Shown here in pieces: positions 11,010 to 21,391 of a stretch of 64,000 nt of DNA. The notes beneath the pieces were generated by a model. It was given only the letters and a program-made list of their open reading frames with translations, had not been told where the DNA came from and ran no database searches. The DNA is from Dentipellis sp. KUC8613. Taxonomy: Eukaryota > Basidiomycota > Agaricomycetes > Russulales > Hericiaceae. The stretch is taken from the NCBI GenBank assembly GCA_002286715.1, contig NSJX01000018.1:386382-450381 (forward strand). The letters run 5' to 3'. A program made the translations under genes and the position numbers. Within the stretch, counting starts at the first letter, position 1. Each line of letters begins with the position of its first letter.

Positions 11010-12308
11010 TTACTCTTTCAACATTTTCTGGACTGCGGGTTTGATCCTAGCTTCGCCATTCTTTGAATGGTTGCCTTTGCCTGTCCACAGGTCGTAGTCA
11101 ACGACAATCTATATCATCGATATCGAAAGTGTGCTCACCTACGATGAGCTTCAGAGACGACATGCCCTGTTGCTTCGCTTTCTTGATTGAACGCTGTGTG
11201 TACTCGAGAGCTTCCGGCACAAACAAGCCATGCAAATCAATTTCCGACGCCGAACGACCTTTTCCCTGTCAGGCCAATAATTGTGAGTCATACGAACAGC
11301 TTTCTGTAGACGAACGCTGTGTACCTTGTTATTTTCTGGCGCGAAGACAAGCAACGATGTCAAACAGGTCCAAATTACACAGCGCATGTAAGATGAATAC
11401 ATACCTCGAAAGATCGCCTCAGCAGCCGCTTTATTGAACTTATCCATCTGTGCCTTCTGCACGTCTGCCAGTTTATCTTGCCGCCTGGCCTCCTCCCTAT
11501 GTCCAAGCTCCCGCACCTCCCGGGCTTTCTTGCGTGTCTTCTGTAAAACATCCCAAGCTTCGTCCGCACGCTTCCTCAGGACAGTGCCTTTCCTTTCACC
11601 GGACACCTCCAAGACTCCATCACGTTCAACTTCGAGTAGTGGCTGGATACGCGCAAGTGGTTTCCTGATCTGAAGCGCCGGCGCCGGCAGTTGTGTCGGA
11701 GGTTGTGGTGTCGAGACGCTTCGTGAGCCTTTCGAGGTAGGGACTATATGAGTTGTTGGCGTTGTGATACCGCTGAAGGTTCCGTACGTCGGGCCTGATG
11801 GCGTCGACACAGCGGAGTCGACGTTATATGCTGTAGAGCGCGATGGCGAGGGAGGCGACGGGACATAGCCATGATACTGGGATATTGCCGCGTTGACTGC
11901 ACTGGCCTGGTACCGCTTCGGGGGCGGCGCGGGATACGAGGGTGCTGCGGGAAAGTGGGACTGCGCCTGGGCCCACGTCCTTGGCTGCGAGGATGGCCTG
12001 AAGCTGGTTGGAAGAGCCTGAAGTTCCACACGTCTCCTCCTATCCACCCAGCAACCGACGACTGACCCCACAAGCGCCAAAAGGACGAAGCAGGTGCACA
12101 CTAGGGCGGGAGTGTCCAAAATGGGCCAAAAAGCGGCATATGTAGCCCGGGCGTAGCCATAGACATGGTAGATTGGGGCGGAAAAGCCCAGGAGAACCAT
12201 CAAGAGTATCCAAGGGTGGTCTGTCCTGGGTGTAAAAACATAACGGACGATGATGAACACAGCAAGACAGACGAGTGAGACGACAAGGAGGACCGTCTTG
12301 GAGTCCAT
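11010..12308 (-). CDS. Membrane-anchored DUF1771-Smr protein (Smr2)
   Basis: Join on minus: 12308..11405, 11335..11325, 11265..11139, 11080..11010 (370 aa). The first ~95 residues hold about three transmembrane helices (VLLVVSLVCLAVFIIV; ILLMVLLGFSAPIYHVYGYA; ALVCTCFVLLALVGSVVG), followed by an Arg patch (DRRRRVELQ). A long Ser/Pro/Thr linker leads to DUF1771 (DEAWDVLQKTRKKAREVREL ... DKFNKAAAEAIF) and an Smr domain with both signatures intact (DLHG and GKGNHSKNG). The 11-nt exon encodes E-N-N-K. Exons 2-4 have the same lengths as in Smr1 (11, 127, 71 nt), showing recent common origin. Inference: an Smr nuclease/RNA-binding module tethered to a membrane, perhaps the ER. Confidence 0.85.
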
Positions 12309-13445
12309 CTTCTAAGTGTTGGCGGGATGCGTTCGCAGCTGGTGTAGGTGCCTATTTATCGACGGTGTACAAGCAGAAAGGTCTAGCTGACACAATACAA
12401 AGAACGAGGACACAGCGTGCCCGCCGTATGCACCGATCACGAAGCCTTCACGCCATGACAGATACACGCGTACCATAGAATTTCAGCCCTGAGGCGCTGA
12501 TCGCTACCAAGGTCGATGCCATTCCCTTCGCTCTCCCTTCTGAGATCTGCAAATCGTTTGGGCGTCAGAATGGGGAATGACAGATATCTGATACAGAAGC
12601 CTCGTAACCCAGAGTCAGACTCCGGAATTACTAGGCTGGAACGTATTAGGACGACATCGAAAGGCACAGCACGTTTCTTACCTTTACGTTAATGGGAAAC
12701 TATTGCTCCCTTCATCCTCACCGCCCCTGAAAGATTTGGGCTGCACTGAGCATGAAAGTAAGAGATTACTGGCCGGGAGCTAGTGAGCACGACTTTCAAG
12801 TTGGGCGCGCGGCCACGCGGGCCGAAAACAGAGTTCGCGGACTTCCAATCGTGATACTCCGTTATGTGGCGCTAGCACTTTCGGTCGCCGGGCCTCTTTC
12901 TCCTGTAAGACTTACACCAGCTTTCTGTACATGTCTCGCTGGACGACACCTACAAAATTCTTGAATCAGAAGGAAAATACAATGCGATCTACACACAAAA
13001 CCATAACAGCATCGAGACCAGCATCAGCGCATAATAGCAAACTATACAATTGAATCGCAGTGCGGAGTCGCCGCCGCTGCAAGACAACAAACAACACCAG
13101 TGGACGTATCATCACCGACAAACATCAAGCAGATACAAGCACAGCTAAACATACAACAGGACAAGTACGAGATCAAAACTCACAGACCACACGACGTAGA
13201 CTGTGATGTACTCGAGTACAACGAACGGCGAGTTCGTGAAATCTGCGCAGGCGCACCAAGCGACTAAATAGCCAGATAGATGCAGCAACAGAAGTATGGC
13301 GCATGATGCACTTCTATGCAGTCGCAGCGTTCAATGTGATCCTCAGCACCCCGGTATTCTTCGACTGCACCTCCGCATCAAGGTTCTGTCTACACGATAC
13401 AACGTGTGGTGAGCCCTTCGACAACAGAGTATGAACTGTGTATGC
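12309..13445. other. Intergenic, about 1.1 kb
   Basis: No convincing gene. The part at 12960-13260 is A-rich and low in complexity, without long frames. Confidence 0.45.
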
Positions 13446-14693
13446 TTACTTCTTCAACCACTCTTGAAGTTCTGGCTTCAGCCGCGCAGTACCATTTTCT
13501 GAATGAAGGCCCTTTCCTGCGTAAATCTGGTCATGACGGCAGTCGCGTCGAACACACAGAACGGACGTACCCACGATAATGCGCATGCAACCATAGCCCT
13601 CCTTACGGGCCTTGGTGATGCTACGTTCGGCAAATTGAATTGCCTCAGCCACACGGAGGTTGTGTAGGTCGATCTCATTCGTGTGTCGGCCCTAGAGAAC
13701 TACCGAGTTGGTTCTTGCGAACCCTGCCATGTAAAGACAAAGGTGCGTACCTTGTTGTTCACTTTTTTAGGAACATAAATAATATGTGCAATCTATAGTT
13801 GGCATGAGCGCACCTGCAAAATAAGCGGCACTTGCTTTCTTGTTGAATTCTTCAGCTGCTGCTTGATGGGCTCTGCCCTCCTCCGAGAGACACTTGGCAG
13901 ACGCCTTGTCTCCGTTCTTCCACATCTTGTGGCTCTCCTTGAATGCCGCCCTTGCTTCACGACTCTCCTTCTCCGCTCGAGTTCGAAAGTTGTGGGCATC
14001 AACAAGATCTGGCTCATGAATCAGATCTTCAGCAACATCCTCCTCCTCGTCCCCTGCGGCTGCCAGCTTTGCGGGGATGTCGATGGTCGGCTCTGCACCA
14101 ACAGCAGATGCTGTATTCACTGATGCATGAGTTGAGCAAGCAGTTTCTAGTATCTGTGCATACGGCCTCCGAATGCGTTCAGGTACACCGATGACTTCGC
14201 TTGGCCCTGGTGAACACACTTCGGGATGGACATATACATAAGGACGTGGTACCCTCTCGAATCTTAAGCTAATGTCTTCTGTCTCCTCTCTCGCCGCTGC
14301 CGCCGAAGGGTTAATATACAATTGTTCCCCGTCAAATGCTGGTTGATCCCACTGAGAATTGGACGCCGGCTCGGAATTGTTTGGACTGGGTGCAGGCGTC
14401 GGATAGGATTCCGCAACACGTGAGGTTGCTGGTGAACCAAACGGGATAGATTTTGACGCCCTATCATCGGATTGTATTGGGTTATATGTTTGACCAGGCG
14501 TGGAGGTCGAGAGATCACTTGGGCCGGCGCCCGTGGAAGAGCGCCTGTCCGTCATATGCGTCCTAGGATCTGGATAGCAATTATCCGGGCTGCTCTCTTC
14601 ATCCTGGGACTCGGAATGGTTACGATTCCAGAGGTAGTATGCGAAGGTAGCGGCGAGTCCAACAAGGCCGAAGGTGGCAGGATTTCGGACCAT
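13446..14693 (-). CDS. DUF1771-Smr protein with N-terminal membrane anchor (Smr3)
   Basis: Join on minus: 14693..13814, 13761..13751, 13691..13571, 13516..13446 (360 aa). It has one N-terminal hydrophobic segment (ATFGLVGLAATFAYYLW). A ~210-residue Ser/Pro/acidic linker precedes DUF1771 (ARAAFKESHKMWKNGDKASAKCLSEEGRAH ... AAAEEFNKKASAAYF) and the Smr domain. The 11-nt exon encodes V-N-N-K and the last exon is 71 nt, as in Smr1 and Smr2. The DLHG signature reads DLHN, while GKGLHSENG is intact. The 121-nt middle exon is 6 nt shorter than in Smr1 and Smr2. Topology suggests a single-pass anchored protein with a soluble Smr module. Confidence 0.83.
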
Positions 14694-16191
14694 GGCGCAT
14701 CGCCAGGCGAGGGAACACCGCGACGGTCACAGAGGGCGAAATGAAAGTGCTCGCCGCGAGACACAGATAGAACTTTATATCTCTTGCCCCTCGGCCGGTT
14801 CCGCGGGCTGTCATGCTGGGTCATATCTGGTCAATGTCCATATCTGGATGTCACTGCCTTGGGCGCCAGGTGCACATACCGAACCTAACATGTCAATGGT
14901 ATGTTGGTTTCCTCGAAGTGAATCTGTAACTGTGAATTGATAGCCTTCACGACATTAGGATATACCATCAAGGCAGAACCGTCGTGAAAGTGTTGCAGTC
15001 AGGAACGAGCGATCAAGGGGGTATGGTGTGCAAACGTCACAGCAAGAAAAGACACCGGGGCAGATGAAGCATCTAGACTCCACCATAGAGCATACGACAT
15101 GCTGAATATTCGCTTCAAAGCATCCTTGATGAAGGAAAAGAATGGACGAGAGTACGTTCAAGGATCTGTGTTGATCAGCAGTGTTCCGGGCATTGCCGCG
15201 GTCGGGTCTCAGCAGAGCCGGAATTGGAATGCGAATTGAACCCGTTCGCCAGTGGCCATTATTCTGTCTTGAGCTTTACCGGTCACCATGCAACTGCGAT
15301 TCCTCAATGGATAACGAAGCCCGACAAGAATACAGCATTGAATACTTTCCAAGAGATGAAATGACCCCGCTTGATATCAACTATATAATTTATCTTGCTT
15401 CCGACACGGGGACTCGACGGGGTAAGTATGTACAAGGTCATGCAGGGCGATATTACTGATTACCTCAGGCTTGCTCTTTACAGCCGCACGGGTCGATGAG
15501 TGTGTGTCTCCATGCATTCGAGCCGAGGCAATAGTTAGTATTACTATCTCTCTTCAGGATTGATGGCTCAATCCCTTGCTGTAGACGATGTCGCGCTGAA
15601 CGTGCTCGTGGGCTGCTATGGTTCTCTGCGTGACCCTGTTTCCCGTGAAGGTGCACCTGGCGGTTGCATTTGCAGTGTCGCCAGAAGCGAGCAACAAGAG
15701 CATGGCTTTGACCAGTTTTGGAAACGACTGTCAGCAGAGGCTCAGAGGTATTGGTCACAATTCACCTTCTTATCCGACGACGAAGGCAGACGCAAGGGCC
15801 ATACCCTGGGCACGTTCGCGCAACCCGTGGTGCGATTTGGCTGTTCCTGAAGATTGATATGACAATGACCGACTCAACTTCCATTTCCTAGGACATCGGA
15901 ATCTACCAATGGCCGGTTCTCTGGGAACATCGGATGGTTCTGATTTCTGGCTGTTCCTGAAATTTACCGATATGACAAATATCCTAACATCGATTGACGC
16001 CTCGCTGATTATAGGTCCGACAGGGACATCCGACTACGCCTTGCAGAAAAGAGTTCTTATGGCGGAGCTCGGTCATTCCCGAAGGCCGGCATAGGACTCT
16101 CAGAATTGCTACCGTCTGCGGGTGTGAATTGCTCTGGGCCACTTCGACCCTTACTTCATACTCGCTCTTCGTTTCCTCTTCCAAGAGACTC
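14694..16191. other. Intergenic with possible coding remnants at 15.2-15.86 kb
   Basis: Between Smr3 and the kinase there are moderately long plus-strand frames (15181-15459 and 15560-15857), but no start-to-stop model with plausible introns and no known domain. A 13-bp string (TGGCTGTTCCTGA) recurs at about 15839 and 15948 in a similar context, suggesting a small local duplication. It could be a degraded gene. Confidence 0.4.
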
Positions 16192-17648
16192 ATGCCTCGA
16201 GGCCGCTTCTATGAACTTGATGGTACTAAGGTGCTGCTGGAGCCTCCATTTGACCCGCAGGCAGGCACGACTTTTATCATCGCAAATGCCGAGGACGTGC
16301 GTCGCTGCTACGACGAGCAGGACTTGGACTTGAAGAGCCTCTGTTCCGAGGCCTCAAAAATTCTAGGCGGAGAATCCCTGATCAAAGTGAAGGAGGCGAT
16401 GATATTGTCGGCAGGCAGTTACAACGATGTTGGTGTTCGAACACGCATTCAGCCGATTTGTCCAGCTAATCTCTTTCGGTACAGGTCTACGAGCTCCGTT
16501 TCTGTCCCGAGGGTGAGCAGGCATCGGCAACTTCTGATACGTTTCCGCGTTCTGTCGTTGCACGTCTTCTCCGCAAAGCGCATATCGAATCTTCTCGCCG
16601 CGAATATTATTTGCAAAAGATGTCAAGCGAGCTCGCTGTTCTTGAGCTGTTACATGCGACGGCATCTCGTACCGTGCCAGTCCCAAGATGCCTGGGTTAT
16701 CGCATCAACTTCGCGAACGGAGAGAAGCTAGGCGGGCCCACTCTCGGCCGCAGGCCGTACATGATCCTGGAGAAATGCGAGGGTGTGACTGACGAATGGC
16801 CATGTCACGATTTGACGAACGAGCAGAAAGTAAGTCGCTGGTCATTCGATGGGTTGCAATTGCTTTATCCATTTTCAATAAAAGATACACATGCTCCAAG
16901 AGCTGGCTGCAATACATGTAGCGTTATCGCAGGTTCCTGTTCCCCCCGATGCCCACATAGGCAGTATCCGATTGGGAGACGACGACATTCCCTCCACAAC
17001 TGTGCAAGTGGGCCTGCTATTCGAACCCTCGATGAGTAAAGAACCTGCCGCTGGGCCATTTCCGTCTTTTGAGTCTTACGTCCAGCACCTCGTTGGACGC
17101 GCTCGAGCGGTGTCGCCATCCTGCGCCGATCTCGATGCGGTCCTTGACCTGGCCACCAAGCTTAAGCCCTCCCCCGACGACCCTTCCTTACATCTCCCTA
17201 CTCTGACGCACATAGATTTCGAGACTCGCAATATCCTGACTTCGAATGGCCATGTGCACGGTATCATCGACTGGGAGTTTCACGCGGTTTTCCCAGCGTT
17301 CCTTTCTCATGACTACCCCAAATGGCTACTTTACGAGGGACGGTTGGATCCACGCTACGCGCCTCGGGGAGAAGATATCTGCACTATCGTGTGGGCGGAA
17401 CGCAAGGACGACGCCGAACGCTACAGGCGCGTTTTCGAACAGGTAAGGAGTGTTATTGTGGAATTTGCTGCCGTGCTGATCCGAAGGTGTAGGAAGTTGG
17501 AAAAATCGATGGTAATTACATGCGTGCAGTCAAGGAAGGAGCTCGAGCTCGCCAGCTCGTGGACTGGCTTCAGAATTGGGATGATTACCCAGGTTACTTG
17601 ACAGGATTCCACAACTGGCTTGATTCCCTCCGGGGAAACAGACTGTAG
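16192..17648 (+). CDS. Aminoglycoside phosphotransferase-family (APH) kinase-like protein
   Basis: Join 16192..16428, 16485..16829, 16885..17442, 17493..17648 (431 aa, all introns phase 0). The protein-kinase-like APH fold is visible: an N-lobe start at ILSAGSYND/VYELRF and a hinge region (YMILEKCEG). The catalytic loop reads THIDFETRNIL where the family consensus is HGDLHPGNI, and the metal-binding motif is IIDWEF. The C-terminus carries the helical tail (GARARQLVDWLQNWDDYP). This fungal family is widespread; substrates are mostly unknown small molecules, and resistance activity should not be assumed. The catalytic His-x-Asp and downstream Asp are present, so activity is plausible. The start was chosen at MPRGRFYE because upstream frames lack homology. 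Confidence 0.82.
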
Positions 17649-17799
17649 CACATGGAAAAGAGCGAAGTAGGGTTAGCCTTCAAGTAATCATAGTGTCATT
17701 TCCATGAGTAGAAAGCGAACAAGATGGGATGTGGAAATTCGGGGTACGGTGTCTAAGATCAAACAAAGGCAAGCGCGAGGCTATGAAACAAAACCACGG

Positions 17800-18772
17800 T
17801 CATTTCGAACTCTCGGTAAGAAGGTCAACGAGGTCGTCCCTCGTGTAGGGGATCTGCGTATCGAGATTGGAGAAGAGGACATCATACATTAAGGTGCGGA
17901 AGTCGATGCCTACTACCTTCCACGACTGTGACCCACCTTCGTCAAAATAAGACTCTGGCAGGTTGAAACGTCGGGTACTTAGCGCCGCAAAATCATCGGC
18001 TATGACTTCAGCTTCCTCGCGGGTGAATGAGAGCGGGTCGCAACTGGTGGAGTGAGAAGGGCTTGACATCGATTCCTGCGCCGTTGGCTGCTCCATTGGT
18101 CTCGCAACGATGTTAGGGCTGGGTTGGGGTACTTCTTTCGTCCCACGTCCAGAGCCTCGAGGGAATTCCCTCTTCATCATCTCCGCATATCTGTGGATAG
18201 GGGTCAGATCCAAAGAATATACAAGCCGGTAGGGTGCTAGTCAGCCTTACAATTCACTCTTGCGTTTGTTGAACAATTCGAAACCACCTGGCATTTTGCT
18301 CACTTGCGGCGTGATCACACGCTGCTCTAGTATCATCATGCCCGACGCAGCGAGACATGAAAACCAGAAATGGCTGGAGATGCAACGATCAAAAGAAAGC
18401 CAGAAAAAGTACGGGAAAGGCAACGTACTCTTCGAATGAGGATGGTACTCGTTTGAGATACTCGTCATAAGCGCTCAGTGTCACCACTGCTTCTTCACTA
18501 TTTGTCCCATTGAACATGATATTGCTGAGCGACAGGGAGTCCCCGGCACCTTCGAATGGGATGAGATTCTGAGGACGGGTGCGAGGATCGCGTAGAGTGG
18601 CCTCCATGTTTCGAAGCTTTGTCGGCTCTGCCTGCAAGATCTCTACAGATTTTGCGTGTAGGCAGCAATAGTGTACAACCTGCGCCGCTAGCTCGTCGAT
18701 CGTCTTGCCGGTTGGCTCGATGATCGTGTTGAGTAAGTGCCGCTGCTTCTCGTTATAATTGGCGAGAGACAT
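17800..18772 (-). CDS. Orphan family X, copy 1 (X1)
   Basis: Join on minus: 18772..18429, 18373..18251, 18190..17800 (285 aa). I do not recognise a domain. It is clearly paralogous to the gene at 48.5-49.5 kb. Shared features are the N-terminal (I/Q)xPxGKTI motif, the LRDPRT motif, a FEE|DHFW exon junction, a 123-nt middle exon with identical phases, MKRE after the second intron, and a C-terminal block (ESYF ... SWKVVGID ... IPYTRDDLVDLL). The N-terminal half looks helical; the C-terminal block is acidic and compact. The start (MSLANYNE) was chosen by alignment with the paralogue; a longer frame begins at 18922. ACGCGT boxes lie about 480 bp upstream. Confidence 0.75.
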
Positions 18773-19450
18773 GATTTGGAGAACGCTGCAAATTCTATGC
18801 GAGGTCTGTGACAATCGGACGAGTAGATGGTGGGAGGCTACAGATCGATATCGAAGACGCTCGTGCAACCCCCAGGTCGACGGCACGTGAGAAGAATCAA
18901 GATAGAAGAAGCTGAATCGCACATAGCACAGGTCGACCGGTCACGTCGAGCTTCTGAGTGGCCATAGATAATAAGACCGGCCCCGGTTCGTGGTCGTGTA
19001 GTAGGACTTGCACGCACACGCCAGCGAACAAAACTCACGGGCCTTGGTTCTTGAGATGCCCGGCGAGCTCATGCAAAACCTCGAGGCCATAAATCGCAGA
19101 TATTTCACGTTTAACCTTCAGTTCGTCGTAAGAAAAAATGATTGTGAGGATTGACAGTAAAAAAGAGTGACTCACCGTTTATCGCTTTGTGGAACCATGA
19201 AACGGGCAGACGTCCCGCTGGCAAGACTCGGAGGAGAGTCGCGTGACGCGTGACGCAACGCGTCGCGCAAGTGGTTTTGGTGACGCGCTTCACGTGTACT
19301 TACTCGAGTAGTACACTCAGTTACCTCCGCCCACAACCCGATATTTCATATTTCAGTTGTCAAGGACCAGACCGTCTTCTGACCATCTGCTCTTCAGAGA
19401 ATTCTACTATAACGTCGCGAGGAACCGACAATTGAAGTCAATCGTCAACC
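18773..19450. promoter_or_regulatory. Intergenic region with ACGCGT (MluI-box) cluster
   Basis: The divergent region between X1 and the PAXX-like gene. It holds two ACGCGT boxes (19246-19251 and 19258-19263) inside a run of CG-rich repeats of the type GACGCGTGACGC, and a CACGTG E-box at about 19292. In yeasts ACGCGT is bound by MBF at the G1/S transition; use by this fungus is inferred. The X2 upstream region has a similar cluster. Confidence 0.5.
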
Positions 19451-20730
19451 ATGTCCTTGCTGGACCACTTCAGCCCTCTGGACGAGCTCATCCAGCTGAT
19501 ATATCAAGGAAGCTCGCGTTTCGTCCTGCTCTCGCATGTCGACCTCTCGAGAGATGAGCCAGCTTGGCGCGTTAGGATGGGCCTAGCACGGGAAGGCCTG
19601 TGGTGGCAAGGCCGCTGGACGGAGGCGGACGTACTGGAGAAGACTGTACGTCGGACGATAAATGGGTATCTGCATCCCGTTGACCCAGCTCCAGGGAAAC
19701 AAAGCAACCCCGGAGGTTCTGGAAGCATTCGCAGAGCGCCTTGCGGAGACAGTTATCAAAGGTGACCTGCAGATCGAAGACTACCGTCCCAACGATGCGG
19801 CTTCGAACCAGACCATCAAAGTATGTCTCCCCGAGAACGAATACAGGACCGTGTCGCATCTGACACCCCCTACGATATCAGCTCACCATCGCACAAAGCG
19901 CTAAGAAACCGCTGCACATGCTGCTCAAGAAGATGGAACCTAAGGATGCAGCGAAATTCGCTGCAGACCAGTTCTCTGCCGTCAGTCCTCAAGAACGATG
20001 CTGCCGGACGTTATTAACACTGTGACTGCCTCTCACAGATCGCCCTTCAAGCCCGAAACCGCCAGTGCCAACTCAACCCCTCTCCATATGCACCCACCAC
20101 GTCTGCGATAACAGTGCAAAGTACGAAATTCCCCTATCGTGATCATCCGTACCTAACAACCGTACAACCACTCTAGCTCCACGCAAACTCAAGACCAAAC
20201 GCCCCCGCTCGCGTTCTCCATCATCGTCTTTAGCAGAGGATGAGCCAGCGCCCCTCAAACGGCCGCACTTGACTCCCTCCCGGCGCTCAGAAGGCCGCGC
20301 CGCAACCCAGCCCCTCTCCTCGCCCGCCCACTCGCACCATCGCGCCTCCTCACCACCAGCGCCGCCTTCCCCAAGCAAACACAAGGGCAAAGGCAAGCTC
20401 AAGCCGCCCTCCCGGGGTCTGCAGGCAGAGCCGACACAGGCGGAGCTGCAGGCGCGCGAGGAGATCCGCTCGCTGAAGGCGCAGCTCGCGCGCGCGCAGA
20501 CCATGCAGGTCAGCATGAGCAATCTCGGCAGCGGCGACGGGCGGGGCGGGCTGTATAGTCGTATGTCTCAGTTTTCGTCGTCTTTTCTTGCGATAGAAGC
20601 GCTGATGCGGGAGATCGTAGGCTCGGCCGTGCCGGCGCCCGTGCACAGACGCGGGGCATCGCTTGCGAATCCGAACAAGAAGGCGAGGAAGTACCAGGCG
20701 GTCGAGTTTGCGAGCGACAGCGATGAGTAG
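19451..20730 (+). CDS. Candidate PAXX/XRCC4-superfamily non-homologous end-joining factor
   Basis: Join 19451..19645, 19689..19820, 19882..19980, 20039..20120, 20177..20730 (353 aa). The N-terminal ~110 residues fit a small beta-sandwich head (SSRFVLLSHVDL ... LWWQGRWTEADVLEK ... LTIAQSAKKPLHMLLKKM). A helix DAAKFAADQFSAIALQAR follows. Next is a basic, Ser/Pro-rich region (RKLKTKRPRSRSP) and a coiled coil (TQAELQAREEIRSLKAQLARAQTMQ). The tail ends SLANPNKKARKYQAVEFASDSDE-stop-like, close to the Ku-binding tail of animal PAXX, which has an S-L-x-N-P start, a basic stretch and V-x-F followed by acidic residues. Head, helix and Ku-binding tail is the order in PAXX and XLF. Assignment rests on motif reading; XLF/Nej1 or another paralogue is the main alternative. 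Confidence 0.6.
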
Positions 20731-20877
20731 GAGGGCCAGCCGCGTACGGATGTTTTCAGTAGTAACCAGTAGTATCGATTGGCCTCAACAAGATGTGCAA
20801 GTAACCCGAATACGATATGTATGTGTATCAAGTCTTCCAATTCGACGTGAGGTGTCAGGCTTCAAGTTGGCCAGAAC

Positions 20878-20882
20878 AAAAA
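20878..20882 (-). terminator. Pol III terminator of tRNA-Thr
   Basis: Five T residues on the minus strand about 21 nt after the tRNA 3' end, the usual RNA polymerase III stop. Confidence 0.6.
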
Positions 20883-20902
20883 TGGTCCGCAATGAACGCG
20901 GA

Positions 20903-20984
20903 TGCCCATTGGCTGGATTGAACAACCGACCTCACCATATCAGAAGAATACGAGTGGCGCGCTCTACCACTGAGCTAAACGGGC
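20903..20984 (-). tRNA. tRNA-Thr(CGT) with a 10-nt intron
   Basis: On the minus strand: acceptor GCCCGTT pairs with AATGGGC; D-arm GCTC-AGTGGTA-GAGC; anticodon stem CGCCA/TGGTG; T-arm GGTTG-TTCAATC-CAGCC; discriminator A. The anticodon loop CTCGTA...A is interrupted after position 37 by TTCTTCTGAT, the canonical eukaryotic tRNA intron site. Removing these 10 nt leaves a 72-nt tRNA with loop CTCGTAA and anticodon CGT. Confidence 0.9.
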
Positions 20985-21391
20985 TTGTTAGGTTTCTGCA
21001 TTAAAGATATAATAACGTCAGCCTCAGGTTGCGCCACCGCTCTGCAGGACTACATCAGCCGTCTCTCATACCGGCGAAGCAATACACAAGGCTACAAGGA
21101 CAGTGCAGGGAGAGCTGAATAACCCCAAAGACAAGGTGTAAGGAATCGAGACCAGCAATTACAAGAAATATATGTACGACGGTGCGGTTGGGGGAAAGGG
21201 GAGTCAATAAGTTTAGCTGCTCGTACCATCATTGTATGCAGGGGTAATAGTGGGTAACGATATGAGGACCACGACGCACGAGCGGATACATACACCCGGA
21301 AGACTCGGAACCACATGACAGCGTCCAAGAAAACCGACCCGCGAGGAAATAGGTAGGACCAGCACCACCCGGTCTTCGATCTCTAGCCCGC
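20985..21391. other. Intergenic
   Basis: Lies between the tRNA and the 3' end of the RING gene. Nothing further seen. Confidence 0.5.

Noticed and set aside
16382..16484. Alternative kinase splice with the donor at GTGAAGG (16386)
   Set aside because: It would delete the conserved ILSAGSYND segment of the N-lobe; the donor at 16429 keeps it.
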